64,000 bases of DNA from CAVSKL01 sp963728475 [NCBI: Candidatus Eiseniibacteriota bacterium] (GTDB lineage: Bacteria > Eisenbacteria > RBG-16-71-46 > JABDJR01), in contig CAVSKL010000002.1 of NCBI GenBank assembly GCA_963728475.1, forward strand, positions 952,358-1,016,357, given 5' to 3'. Within the stretch, counting starts at the first letter, position 1; each line of letters starts with the position of its first letter. The position numbers and the translations under genes are program-made. This document shows, one piece after another, positions 29,662 to 38,879 of the stretch. The notes under the pieces were generated by a model. The model had not been told where the DNA came from and searched no databases. It worked only from the letters and a program-made list of their open reading frames with translations.

Positions 29662-31638
29662 ATGAAATCACGTCCTCCGAACTCCCCGGCCGGGCGGAGC
29701 CGCGGCCGGCTTGCGCGGTCCGGGCCGCGCATGCTCATCGCGGCGCTATTGGCCCCGCTTTTGGCCGGCGCCCTTCTCTCCTGCCGACCCCCCGACGAAC
29801 ACGAGCCGGGGGCGCTGGTGCTGATCGTGATCGACACCCTGCGCGGGGACCGTATCGGGGCGGCCGGCTACCCGAGCGCCTCGACCCCCACTCTCGACTC
29901 CCTGGCCGCCGCCGGCGTCCGGTTCGAGGACGTCACCACCGCCGCTCCGGTCACCCTCCCCTCGGTGAGCACCATTCTCACCGGCCGGTGGCCCTTTCAC
30001 CACGGGGTGCGCGACAACGACGGGTTCGTCCTGGCCGGAGACCAGACCACCCTGGCCCGCCGGTTCCAGGAGAAGGGGTGGCGGACCGCCGCGGTGGTGG
30101 CCTCGGGGGTCCTGTCCGCGGACCGGGGCCTGGCCGGGGGGTTCGATTCCTACGACGACCGGTTCGGGGGAAGCTACCCGGTCTACACTCCGGCCCTGGA
30201 GCCCCTGGCCGGGAAGCTGGCCCGGGACCGCCGGCGGGCGGATACCGTGACCGACCTCGCCGGGAAGGCGCTCGACGGCTTCGGCGGTGATCATTTTCTC
30301 CTGTTCGTCCACTATTTCGACGTCCATATGTATTACGATCCCCCCCCGCGCTACGCCGCCCTCCACCCGGGTTCGCCCTACGACGGCGAGGTCTCGTTCG
30401 TGGACGCCGAGGTCGGGCGGCTGCTGGCCGAGGTCCGCGCGCGGCGGCCCGACGCTCTGGTGATGGTCACCGCCGACCACGGCGAGTCGCAGAACGAGCA
30501 CGGGGAGCCGCAGCACGGGTTTCTCCTCTACCAGTCCACCCTCCACGTGCCCTGGATCGCGGCGGGGCCGGGCGTGCCGGCGGGGGCGGTGCGCCGCGAC
30601 CCGGTGAGCCTGGCCGACCTGGAGCCGACCATGGAGCGGGTGTTCTCGCTTCCCGGCGGCGGGGCCCCCCGCGACGGGCGCGCCCTGGTGTGGGACCGGC
30701 CGCGAACCGAGGAACGCCCCCTCTACTCGGAGACCTTCCGCACCCTGGTCTCCTACGGATGGCACGAGCTGCGGTCGGTGCGGGAGGGCAGATGGAAGCT
30801 CATCGTGGGGGTGAAGCCCGAACTCTACGACCTCCAGGCCGACCCTCACGAACTCCATCCCGTGGACGACCCCGCGGTGGAGGCCCGTCTCGCCCCGTAC
30901 CTCGAAGTGGTGGAGGCCTCCGACGACCCCGCCGCGGTGCTCGCCGGCGCCGCCCACGACGCCGATCCGTCGCGGAGGGAGATGCTGGAGAGTTTGGGTT
31001 ACCTGAACGGATCCGGGGCGGCTCCGGTGCTGCGCGTTGACCGTCCCGACCCCGCGACGGAACTTCCCCGGTGGGAGAAGGTGCAGTGGTCGCGGGAGGC
31101 GTTCCGCCAGGTGGGGGCGTTGCTCCGGGCGGGCCGCCAGAGGCCGGCGGCGGCGCTCCTCGACAGCGTGCTCGCGGTGAACCCGGAGCTGGCCGACGCA
31201 TGGTTCGTCCGCGGCACCATGAAGGAAAAGGCGGACGACCCGGCCGGAGCCCGCCGGGACTACCGGACCGCGGTCGAGCGCGACTCCACCGACGTTCGCG
31301 CTCTCGCCGCCCTGGCCCGGATGGCGGAGGCCGCCCGCCGGAACCGGGAGGCGTTCACGCTGTGGACGCGGGTCTTCCGGGCCGACCCTACCGACCCGGA
31401 CGCCCTCGGCTACCTGGTCGACTGGCATCTGGGGCGGAACGAGCTGCGCGAGGCCATGCCCTTCCTCCGCCGGCTGGCCTCGGTCCGGCCCGACGACCCC
31501 GCGGTGGTGTACAACCTGGCGCTGGCCGCGCGACGGCTAGGACGCGAGGATGAGGCGCGCCGGAACTTCCGGGAGTACCTGAAGCTCGACCCCGAGGGCC
31601 GCGACGCCGACGCCGTCCGCAAGTACCTGGAGGACTGA
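29662..31638 (+). CDS. Sulfatase-fold (alkaline phosphatase superfamily) lipoprotein with TPR repeats
   Basis: A 658-aa exported protein with two parts. Residues about 45-450 are a sulfatase-superfamily hydrolase: metal ligands in IVIDTLRGDR and VMVTADHGESQNEHGEPQHG, and the nucleophile loop APVTLPSVSTILTGRWP. That loop has Thr where true sulfatases have the formylglycine Cys/Ser of C/S-x-P-x-R, so sulfatase activity is doubtful and a phosphoester or phosphotransfer role is as likely. Residues about 480-658 are tetratricopeptide repeats (ARRNFREYLKLDPEGRDADA). A lipoprotein signal LIAALLAPLLAGALLSC is preceded by an Arg-rich 23-residue leader; ATG 29731 would start directly at it. Outer or periplasmic location inferred from the lipobox. 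Confidence 0.82.
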   Translation: MKSRPPNSPAGRSRGRLARSGPRMLIAALLAPLLAGALLSCRPPDEHEPGALVLIVIDTLRGDRIGAAGYPSASTPTLDSLAAAGVRFEDVTTAAPVTLPSVSTILTGRWPFHHGVRDNDGFVLAGDQTTLARRFQEKGWRTAAVVASGVLSADRGLAGGFDSYDDRFGGSYPVYTPALEPLAGKLARDRRRADTVTDLAGKALDGFGGDHFLLFVHYFDVHMYYDPPPRYAALHPGSPYDGEVSFVDAEVGRLLAEVRARRPDALVMVTADHGESQNEHGEPQHGFLLYQSTLHVPWIAAGPGVPAGAVRRDPVSLADLEPTMERVFSLPGGGAPRDGRALVWDRPRTEERPLYSETFRTLVSYGWHELRSVREGRWKLIVGVKPELYDLQADPHELHPVDDPAVEARLAPYLEVVEASDDPAAVLAGAAHDADPSRREMLESLGYLNGSGAAPVLRVDRPDPATELPRWEKVQWSREAFRQVGALLRAGRQRPAAALLDSVLAVNPELADAWFVRGTMKEKADDPAGARRDYRTAVERDSTDVRALAALARMAEAARRNREAFTLWTRVFRADPTDPDALGYLVDWHLGRNELREAMPFLRRLASVRPDDPAVVYNLALAARRLGREDEARRNFREYLKLDPEGRDADAVRKYLED

Positions 31639-31653
31639 CCCTCCCCGCCGGGG

Positions 31654-33138
31654 TCAGGCTCCGGGCGCCTCCCAGGGAAGCGTTCCCGTTTCGCGGGTGC
31701 GGGCGCCGGTCCGCACCTCGACCAGGTCGCCGCCGTCTCGGCGGAAGGCCAGCCACACCAGTCCCGCGGGCCGGGGGCCGTTCCCCGGGGGCGGCGCCTG
31801 GAGGAAGCGCGAGAACTCCGCCAGGTTCGCCCGGGCCAGGGCTCCCTCCACCGCCCACCGCCATCCCGCCGCCTCCTCGCTCCCCAGCGACGCGCCGGTG
31901 GGAGGCGTTTCCAGCTCGTCCACCCACCCCCCCGCCGGAGGATCGCGGGTGAGGCGCGCGGCGAGGTGCAGCTGGGCCTCGGGGTGGCGGGCGTCGTACG
32001 CGGGGACGAAGACCGCGCGCGCGGCGACCCCACCACCGGCGTCGGCGGCGACGGCGTCCCCGTCCGAGGCCTCGTCCGGGGAAGACCCCTCATCGGTGCC
32101 GGGCAGCGTCCCGAACACCCAGAAGGGAAGAAACCTCCCCCCGGGACCCGGTTCCTCGTCGGCGAAACGCTGGCGGACGCGGCGCCGCTCCCGCCCCGCC
32201 ATCTCCCACGCCGCCCCGCAGTTCGGGCACGGCACCAGCCGATCGCGCTCGCGAAGCGGCAGCTCCCACCCGCAGCTCTCGCACTCCAGGGGAAGCAGGA
32301 GCGGGGAGGCGTAGGACGAGGCGGGCGGGGACCCGGCATCCTCGTCCCCGGCGGGAAGCGCGTCGCCGGAAACCTCGCCCAGCGCCCGCCCGGTGATCGC
32401 GTCCACCACCACGTAGCCGGACTCGACGTCGCGGAAGGCGAACGGCACCGCCAGGAGCGGCAGCGCTACCACGTTCATGCGCCGTTCCAGGGTCCGGGCC
32501 GCGGCCCGGTCGCCGGCCGGCGAGGCGGGCCGGTGATCCAGGCCCTTCATCACCGCGGCCTCCGCGGCCTCGGGTGAGGAGGCCGGCGTGAGGAGGGTGT
32601 AGCCGGAAGGAAGGCGGTCGGGATCCAGAAGGCTGAGAGGAAGGCTCTGGAGCCGGACCACGCTCGCCCTCCCCGCCCACGCCAGCGGATGGGCGGGCAG
32701 AAGGCGCTCGTAGGCGCGGACCGAGGAGCGCGCCTCCCACATCTCGCCGTCGTAGCCTCCGGGGGCGGGAGAAGAGCCGCCGGCCGCCCGGGCGACCGCG
32801 TCCCCGCCCACCGCGCCGGCCTCCCGGGCGGGCCGGGTGAGCTCCCACACCACCCGGCGGCCCCGGGCCCAGTAGGCCGGGGCCAGCACCCCGCGGGCGG
32901 GGCCGATCCGGGTCACCCGGCGGCCGTTTTCACGGAGCCAGCGCCGGGCCGCGTCCCGCGCCTCCCCGGGATCGGTCCGAGGCTCCACCCACCAGCCCGC
33001 GGAGCCGTCCTCGCCCAGGAAGTAGCGCTCGGCGCAGCTCGGGCACGCCACCGCGGCCGCGCCGTCGAGCACGGTGAGGGCGCCGCCGCAACGCGGGCAT
33101 TCGATCCGGAAGACGATGGGCGGGGCGCCGGAACTCAT
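31654..33138 (-). CDS. Double zinc-ribbon protein, function unknown
   Basis: A 494-aa soluble protein with two zinc ribbons: CPRCGG...CPSC near residues 14-35 and CESCG...CPNCG around residues 282-305. The parts between them are not recognised. The closest parallel I know is the zinc-ribbon YdjG-type partner of SPFH proteins in Bacillus, because the gene lies directly downstream of an SPFH/zinc-ribbon gene (36 bases) on the same strand. The C-terminal half contains repeated charged and Gly/Ala-rich segments. No signal peptide or membrane helix is seen. Role in envelope stress or SPFH complex assembly is inference from context only. Confidence 0.65.
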   Translation of the reverse strand: MSSGAPPIVFRIECPRCGGALTVLDGAAAVACPSCAERYFLGEDGSAGWWVEPRTDPGEARDAARRWLRENGRRVTRIGPARGVLAPAYWARGRRVVWELTRPAREAGAVGGDAVARAAGGSSPAPGGYDGEMWEARSSVRAYERLLPAHPLAWAGRASVVRLQSLPLSLLDPDRLPSGYTLLTPASSPEAAEAAVMKGLDHRPASPAGDRAAARTLERRMNVVALPLLAVPFAFRDVESGYVVVDAITGRALGEVSGDALPAGDEDAGSPPASSYASPLLLPLECESCGWELPLRERDRLVPCPNCGAAWEMAGRERRRVRQRFADEEPGPGGRFLPFWVFGTLPGTDEGSSPDEASDGDAVAADAGGGVAARAVFVPAYDARHPEAQLHLAARLTRDPPAGGWVDELETPPTGASLGSEEAAGWRWAVEGALARANLAEFSRFLQAPPPGNGPRPAGLVWLAFRRDGGDLVEVRTGARTRETGTLPWEAPGA

Positions 33139-33174
33139 CGGCCGGCGCGGCCGGGGCCGGTTCTCAAGGGACGG

Positions 33175-34188
33175 CTAACCGTTCTGGGCCGCCTTCTGCT
33201 CCGCTCCGCAGGCGGGGCAAAAGCGCGCGCCGGGCGGAAGCTCGGCCGAGCAGGAGCCGCAGTGGGCCTTGGCCGCGCCCACCGGGGTCCCGCACTGCGG
33301 ACAGAACCCACCCACGCGCCCCTGCGCGCCCACGCCCAGGAAGGCCTGCGGGAGGAGGAGGCCCATGCCCGCGCCCACGCCCAGGCCCAGGCCCTGGGCG
33401 GCGGCGCCGTTTCCGCCGGTCCCGGTCCCGTTCCCGGTCTCGCCCCGTCCCAGCGCCTTTCCCGCCTGGTACTGGAGGTACGCGCCGAGCGGGCCCACCG
33501 CGTTCAGGCCGGCGCGCTCGTCCAGCGCCTTCTGGACCTCCTCGGTGGGGGTCACCGAGGTGATGAAGAAATCGATGAGGTCGATCCCGAACCGGCCGAA
33601 GTCGTGCTTGAGCTCGAGCCGCGCCTCGGTGGCAAGTTCGTTGTAGAGGGCGGGAAGGTCCAGGAGGCTGGTGAGCTTCTCGCCCAGGAGGTCGTTCAGC
33701 CGCGCCACCACCACGTCGCGCAGGTAGCTCTCCACCCCCTCGGTGGTGTAGGTCCCCTGAGTGCCGGAGACGGTGTTGATGAAGAGCGTCGGGTCCGACA
33801 CCCGCATGGCGTAGACGCCGTGGGCGCGGAGCCGGACCACCCCCAGCTCGCGGTCGCGGAAAGCGACCGGCTGGCGGGTTCCCCACTTCATGTTGGTGAA
33901 CACCTTCTGGTTCACGAAGTAGACCGCGGCCTGGAAGGGGCTGGCGCCTCCGTAGGCCAGGTTCACCAGCTTGCCCAACAGCGGAAGGTTCAGGGTCGAG
34001 AGCACGTGGCGGCCGGGACCGAACACGTCCAGGACCTTGCCGTCCCGGAAGAAGACCGCCACCTGGCTCTCCTGGACCACGCACACCGCCCCCATCTTGA
34101 TGTCGGCGGTCCCTTCCTCGGGGACCCGGTGGATCATCTCGATCCCCGAGGGATCGTGGGCCTCGATCACTTCGAGCAGGATGGACAT
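33175..34188 (-). CDS. SPFH domain / zinc-ribbon protein (YdjI-like)
   Basis: A 337-aa protein with an N-terminal SPFH (band 7, stomatin/flotillin-like) domain, about residues 25-220 (VCVVQESQVAVFFRDGKVLD, LRAHGVYAMRVSDPTLFINT). A Gly-rich low-complexity hinge follows (GLGLGVGAGMGLLLPQAFLG), then a C-terminal double zinc ribbon (CPQCG...CGSC, CPACG). This is the layout of Bacillus YdjI-type 'virion core/SPFH' proteins. Such proteins oligomerise at membranes. It sits two bases downstream of a small coiled-coil gene and 36 bases upstream of another zinc-ribbon gene, a three-gene operon on the minus strand. Domain call secure, role unknown. Confidence 0.85.
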   Translation of the reverse strand: MSILLEVIEAHDPSGIEMIHRVPEEGTADIKMGAVCVVQESQVAVFFRDGKVLDVFGPGRHVLSTLNLPLLGKLVNLAYGGASPFQAAVYFVNQKVFTNMKWGTRQPVAFRDRELGVVRLRAHGVYAMRVSDPTLFINTVSGTQGTYTTEGVESYLRDVVVARLNDLLGEKLTSLLDLPALYNELATEARLELKHDFGRFGIDLIDFFITSVTPTEEVQKALDERAGLNAVGPLGAYLQYQAGKALGRGETGNGTGTGGNGAAAQGLGLGVGAGMGLLLPQAFLGVGAQGRVGGFCPQCGTPVGAAKAHCGSCSAELPPGARFCPACGAEQKAAQNG

Positions 34189-34189
34189 G

Positions 34190-34705
34190 TCAGCTCCTCA
34201 GGAAGGATTCGCGCTCGTCGAGCACGTCCTCGAGTTCGGTGAGTGCGTCGGTGATCTTCTGCGCGGGCCAGGTGGTGAGGTCGGACTTGACCTCGTGGTC
34301 CCAATCCGTCGCCGCCCGGTCCAGCTCCTCCAGCGCCGCCCACAGGCCGGCGTCCAGGGACAGGAGCCCTTCGAGCTGCTGGGACTGGATCTTCTTCCGG
34401 GCGAAGAGCGAGGTGTAGCCGGCGGGGGCGAACCGGACCCGGTCCCGCTCCCGGGAGAGGGCGCGAAGCGCCTGGTCGGCGGCCTCGACCTCGGACGGGG
34501 GCAGGGCGCGAATGCACACGCTGAGCGCCCGCTCCATCCGGCCCAGGGTGAGCCCGAGCTGGCGGACCACCGCGTCGCGGAGCGCGCGGTCCTCCTCGCG
34601 AAGCTTCTCGCGGTCCCGGTAGCCGCTGTAGCCGGGAATGATCGTGCCCAGGCGCTGGGCGGCGCGGGCGAGACCGGACGGATCGAGGACGGGCTCGTGG
34701 GCCAT
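34190..34705 (-). CDS. Small coiled-coil protein of the SPFH operon
   Basis: A 171-aa predicted helical protein with heptad-like patterns (REKLREEDRALRDAVVRQ, TDALTELEDVLDERESFL). ATG 34705 is chosen because GAGGGAGGAG precedes it; the open frame extends another 32 residues upstream without a ribosome site. Its stop lies two bases from the SPFH gene start, so it is the first gene of that operon. In Bacillus the comparable position holds the PspA-like YdjF, but this protein is too short and too different to be called PspA. Function unknown. Confidence 0.7.
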   Translation of the reverse strand: MAHEPVLDPSGLARAAQRLGTIIPGYSGYRDREKLREEDRALRDAVVRQLGLTLGRMERALSVCIRALPPSEVEAADQALRALSRERDRVRFAPAGYTSLFARKKIQSQQLEGLLSLDAGLWAALEELDRAATDWDHEVKSDLTTWPAQKITDALTELEDVLDERESFLRS

Positions 34706-34856
34706 GGACGGTTCTCCTCCCTCTCGGGAAAAATCCTGACCCTGATATCGGCGGGGCGGGGGGCGGGCTTGAGGGAAGGAGGGGGCCGTGGCGATTCTCA
34801 AATCACTTCATGCACGGCTCTCAACCCATTGAAGGCAGGCAACTAAAGCCGACAGA

Positions 34857-37800
34857 TCACCGGAGCCGGACCACCCGGGCTACCGCGGCGCCGGCCGACG
34901 TCCCGGCCCGGACCAGGTAGAGGCCGGCGGCGACCCCGCGCTCTCCCCCGTCCCTGCCGTCCCAGCTCAGGACGAGTTCCCCCGCCGGGGCGGGCCCGTC
35001 GAAAAGCCGCCGCACCAGGCGCCCGGCCACGTCGAACACCTCCACCCGGACCGGCGCTCCCGGCGCCGCGCGCACCGCCAGGGGGAGGGCTCCCCGGAAG
35101 GGGTTGGCCAGGGCGCGAAGCGCGGGCAGCGTGCCGGCGGGGCCGGCCTCGGAGAGTCCGGTCGCCGAGGTGCAGGCGGGGTCGCTCAGCACCACGTCGT
35201 CCAGGTACCAGCCGTCCGCGGTGACGTAGGCGTCGCTCGCCAGGCGAAAGCGCACCCGCACCGTCTTCCCCACGTAGGGGTTCAGGTCGAGGTGCTCGTG
35301 CTTCCAGTCGCCGGGGTCGGCGGCACCGTCGCTCCACTCCGGGTAGCTCGACATGTCGTAGCGGGCGAGGTTGGTCCATTGGTTGCCGTAGTCGGTGGAC
35401 ACGTCCACGTAACCGAAGTCGTAGCCGGCCTCGGTGACGCAGATGTGGTCGAAGTCCAGATAGGGATAGGCGGTGAGCACCACCGGCGCCACCACTTCGG
35501 CCGAGACGTCGGCGTTGTTGGCGTAGCTCCCGGAGGGGCTGTCGGTGAGCGACCACGAGCCGGCGGCGGCGCGGGCGCCGGTGCGGCCCCACGGCGCGTC
35601 CAGCCGAAACCCCGAGGCCCCGCTCTCCAGCCCGTCCTCGGCGTGGCAACCCACCGTTCCCGCGTAGGTCCGGGTGCTCGAGGGCGGAGACGGCGCCCCC
35701 CCGATCACCCCCCACACCGCGTAGGTGTGAAGCCCGGCGGGGGCGGCGTCCACGTAGCTCACCGCGTTCCCCGCCAGCGTCACCGGCGAACCGCCGTCAC
35801 GCTGGACCTTCACCTGGTCGTAAGCGCCGCCGTTGAACCAGGAAACGGTGACCGGATCGGCGGTGTCGCTCTCCCCCGCCGGCGCCGCGCTCACCCCCGC
35901 CGGCGGGCTCAGGACCGCGGCCACCGGCCGAAGGTAGACCGAGACCGAGACCGGCGCGTAGTCGGTGTAGGGGCCGGTGTGGGTGATGCGGACGGTGAAC
36001 GCGGTGTCGCTCTGGACGTAGGTCTGGAGCTCGGCCAGGCCGTCCAGACCCCAGCTCCTGTCCACCGCTCCCACCACCTCCCCGGCGCCGTCCAGGATCT
36101 CGATCCGCGGCTCGCCCGCCGAGTGGGGCGACTCCGCCCGCACCACCGCGAGCGCGCCGGCGGAAAGGGTGAGCCGGAGGTGGTCCCGGTCGCCGCCGGG
36201 AAAGATGGTGTGGAAGGCGGTGCCGGGAAGGTCGGGCGCGCCCAGCGACCGCGCCACCGCGCCGAAGTCCGAGGCGAGGCCGGCGTCGTCCCCGTCGCCG
36301 TCCCGGCCCAGGTCCATGCCCTCGGGAGGCGAGGCCACCGTCCCCGACCACGCCGTCCCCGGCGGGACCGGAGCCAGGCTGGGGTCGGTGCCGTTCACGT
36401 TGTCCCACCGGACGAAATCCACCGCGGCGCCGGTCCCGTCGAGGAGGCTGCAGGCGCCGTCGTCGGTGTTGAACCAGGGGATGGAGAATCCTCCTCCGTA
36501 GAGATGCACCGGCCCGTTGTCGGCGGGGCTCCCTCCCTCGTGGACCACCACGAACGCCCCCGGATACAGGGTGAAGGCGGCGAAGGTGTAGATCCGGGTG
36601 CCGTCATCGGCGTAGCCGTTCCGGTAGGCGTGGATCTTCCAGCCGGCGAGGTTCACCGGCGCGGTTCCGGTGTTGGCGAGTTCCACCGCGTCCGACGCCC
36701 CCAGGTCGCACTCGTTCACCACCACCCCGCCGCCGGAACGGACGGCGTAGGACTCGGGAACCGCGGCGGGCGCGGAGGAGGCGGCGTCGTCGGGCTCGTG
36801 GCCGTCGGCCCGGAACGGCATGTGTTGCAGCCCCGCGAAGACGGAGTCGATCCCCGCCTCCCCGAACCAGGCGCCGTGGACCGCGAACCAACCGCGGTAG
36901 AAGTCCTCCACCGTGATCCAGTGCTCGGGAGGGGAAAGCGTCCGCACGTACTGCGAGAAGACCGCCCAGGTGTCGCCCCCGGTCCCGTCGGCGGGGTCGT
37001 CATCGGACCCCGGCGACTCGTCGGGGGTGCCGGGGCCGTCGACCAGGTCCCAGAGCGCGGAGGTGACGCTGGTCTCGCAGGCGCTCCCGATCTGCCCGAT
37101 GGGGGTGCCGTCGTCGTAGAGCCCGGTCTCGTAGTCGTAGGCGAAGCCCAGTCCCCCCGCGGTCCCCACCGGCGGCGGAAAGCTCAGATCGGCGTAGATC
37201 GAAACGTGGTCGTCCACCGGACCGCCACCGCCGTTCAGCCGCGCCGCGCGGAACTCCCGCACCTCCCCGGCGAAGAAGGTGGGATACCCCTCGCCGTAGG
37301 AGAGCCGCGGGTCCTGGGCGATGTCGCCGATATAGTGCGCCCCGCCCGGATTGGTGTCCCCGCCGAACATGTCCGAGACCCAGTGGCCGGTCTCGTGGAG
37401 GATCACCGCGTCCGCCCACCCGTCGGTGTCGCTCCCGTCGGAGGTGATCTCGATCCCGTGCCAGAGGTAGTCGCTCCCGGCCGGGCCCTGGGTCCCGTTC
37501 CAGGCGTAGACCACGAACTCCGACGCCCACGGGTAGCGGCCGAGGGCAAACGGTTGGGCCAGGTAGTCGCAGGCGTCCACCGCGCAGTCGAGAATGTTGA
37601 AGGCCTGGGCCGTCCCGGTTCCGGTCGCGTCCCGGATCACGTAATCGCCCAGATGCAGGATCTGGTCGGCGGCGTTATGGCTCACGGTGTCGGTGACCAC
37701 CGCATGGTAGGCGGACCCGGTGAGGTCCACCGTCCCCCCCGCCCGCTGGAAGGCGTCCACCACCCTGATGGGGTAGTCGGGGTCGTTGTCGGTGCTGCTC

Positions 37801-38135
37801 AGGCAGCGAACGTAGAGGTCCAGGGTTCCGGCCACCCCGGTCACGATCACCGCGTAGCGACCGTCGGCGTCGGTGGAGCCGCTGGCGAACACGCTTCCAT
37901 CGGCGGCGTTCACCACCTCCACGTCGGCGTGCCGGATGGGAAGCTCCTGGACCGCGCCGGTGTAGCCGCCCAGGTCCCACTCCCGGTCCTCGTAAAGGAA
38001 CCGTCCGTCCGCCTGGAAGCTGAGCGCGAACGCGGGGACGACGCACGCCATCAGGAGCCCGGCCACGCCCAGCGCCGCGGTCCGAGGCCTCGGGCGGATG
38101 CGGCGGAGGACGGAGGCGGCGAGAGCGTGCGTCAT
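34857..38135 (-). CDS. Secreted multidomain metallopeptidase with lamin-tail domain and C-terminal sorting tail
   Basis: A 1092-aa exported protein. After a signal peptide (AALGVAGLLMACVVPAFALS) comes a CarboxypepD-like regulatory fold (HADVEVVNAADGSVFASGST). A peptidase-like region follows with the zinc motif ILHETGHWVSDMFGGD near residue 248; a downstream Glu or His ligand could not be fixed. Residues about 475-600 are a lamin-tail domain (VNECDLGASDAVELANTGTA). Later come an FN3 fold and a MAM/immune-inhibitor-A-like sandwich (TADGWYLDDVVLSD). The last about 80 residues are the shared sorting cassette (VRVEVFDVAGRLVRRLFDG, SWDGRDGGERGVAAGLYLVR). Its ATG overlaps the stop of the small secreted protein upstream (ATGA), so the two are translated together. 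Confidence 0.82.
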   Translation of the reverse strand: MTHALAASVLRRIRPRPRTAALGVAGLLMACVVPAFALSFQADGRFLYEDREWDLGGYTGAVQELPIRHADVEVVNAADGSVFASGSTDADGRYAVIVTGVAGTLDLYVRCLSSTDNDPDYPIRVVDAFQRAGGTVDLTGSAYHAVVTDTVSHNAADQILHLGDYVIRDATGTGTAQAFNILDCAVDACDYLAQPFALGRYPWASEFVVYAWNGTQGPAGSDYLWHGIEITSDGSDTDGWADAVILHETGHWVSDMFGGDTNPGGAHYIGDIAQDPRLSYGEGYPTFFAGEVREFRAARLNGGGGPVDDHVSIYADLSFPPPVGTAGGLGFAYDYETGLYDDGTPIGQIGSACETSVTSALWDLVDGPGTPDESPGSDDDPADGTGGDTWAVFSQYVRTLSPPEHWITVEDFYRGWFAVHGAWFGEAGIDSVFAGLQHMPFRADGHEPDDAASSAPAAVPESYAVRSGGGVVVNECDLGASDAVELANTGTAPVNLAGWKIHAYRNGYADDGTRIYTFAAFTLYPGAFVVVHEGGSPADNGPVHLYGGGFSIPWFNTDDGACSLLDGTGAAVDFVRWDNVNGTDPSLAPVPPGTAWSGTVASPPEGMDLGRDGDGDDAGLASDFGAVARSLGAPDLPGTAFHTIFPGGDRDHLRLTLSAGALAVVRAESPHSAGEPRIEILDGAGEVVGAVDRSWGLDGLAELQTYVQSDTAFTVRITHTGPYTDYAPVSVSVYLRPVAAVLSPPAGVSAAPAGESDTADPVTVSWFNGGAYDQVKVQRDGGSPVTLAGNAVSYVDAAPAGLHTYAVWGVIGGAPSPPSSTRTYAGTVGCHAEDGLESGASGFRLDAPWGRTGARAAAGSWSLTDSPSGSYANNADVSAEVVAPVVLTAYPYLDFDHICVTEAGYDFGYVDVSTDYGNQWTNLARYDMSSYPEWSDGAADPGDWKHEHLDLNPYVGKTVRVRFRLASDAYVTADGWYLDDVVLSDPACTSATGLSEAGPAGTLPALRALANPFRGALPLAVRAAPGAPVRVEVFDVAGRLVRRLFDGPAPAGELVLSWDGRDGGERGVAAGLYLVRAGTSAGAAVARVVRLR

Positions 38136-38683
38136 TCAATCCTCGTCGCGGGGACTTCGCGGATGCGCCGGCCGTCGGGAGCGGTCACGAGCCGCGAAGG
38201 CTCGGGGTCGAAGTCGAGGTTCACGGTGGCGCCCCGGGTGACGGGAAGGCCGTCCACGTCGCCCGACACCCGAAGGTCCACGGTGCGGCGGAGGCGGTCG
38301 TGGGGAAGGATCAGGATCAGGATCTGCGAGCGGGTCTCTCCCCGGCGGAGAAGACCGAGGGCGGGCTCGGGAACCCGAGCGCGAACGGCGCCGCCGGGGA
38401 CTTCGATCCGCACCCCGTCGATCAGCCGGTGGGCGGTGACCTCCAGGCGGACGCGGACCCGGGCACCGGGGGCGAGGGGATCCAGGACCACCGCCCGCGC
38501 CTCCAGGGGGGGGCTCACGTCCTCGCGGCAGGCGGGGACGGGAGCGGGGACCGTGGTCCCGGCCCAAGCGGCCGGCCGGGGCGGAGCCGCGGTCCGGGGT
38601 AGCGGGGCCGGAGCCAGGATGAGGACCAAGAGGAGCGCCGGCGCCGGCCCCGCGCGGACGAGACTTCGGGTCCAGGAGGACAT
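38132..38683 (-). CDS. Small secreted protein coupled to the metallopeptidase
   Basis: A 183-aa protein from ATG 38683, with AAGGAGCCC just upstream; the open frame reaches 38998 but without signal peptide or ribosome site. The N-terminus MSSWTRSLVRAGPAPALLLV is a signal peptide. The mature part is a beta-rich domain resembling an uncharacterised surface beta-sandwich (VRVRLEVTAHRLIDGVRIEV, LDFDPEPSRLVTAPDGRR). No catalytic motif. It overlaps the metallopeptidase by four bases, suggesting a partner, chaperone or inhibitor role, which is inference only. Confidence 0.65.
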   Translation of the reverse strand: MSSWTRSLVRAGPAPALLLVLILAPAPLPRTAAPPRPAAWAGTTVPAPVPACREDVSPPLEARAVVLDPLAPGARVRVRLEVTAHRLIDGVRIEVPGGAVRARVPEPALGLLRRGETRSQILILILPHDRLRRTVDLRVSGDVDGLPVTRGATVNLDFDPEPSRLVTAPDGRRIREVPATRIE

Positions 38684-38879
38684 GTGGGCTCCTTGAGGAA
38701 GACCTGGCGACCAGCCCGGCGTCTTGGGGTTCGCGGCGGCCGCCGTCGGCAAGGCGGCGGCCCCGGCAGTATACCAAGGGCCGCCCGAACGCGGCGCTCC
38801 CACCGATCCCACCGGGACGCTGGCCAGCCCGAGGTCGCTGCGGTACCCTCCTTCCTCTGGTTTTCGAGAGGAGATTCGG

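Noticed and set aside
34857-38696. Long plus-strand frame opposite the metallopeptidase (35292-38696)
   Set aside because: Antisense of a clear secreted protein with signal peptide and HExxH; no domain of its own.
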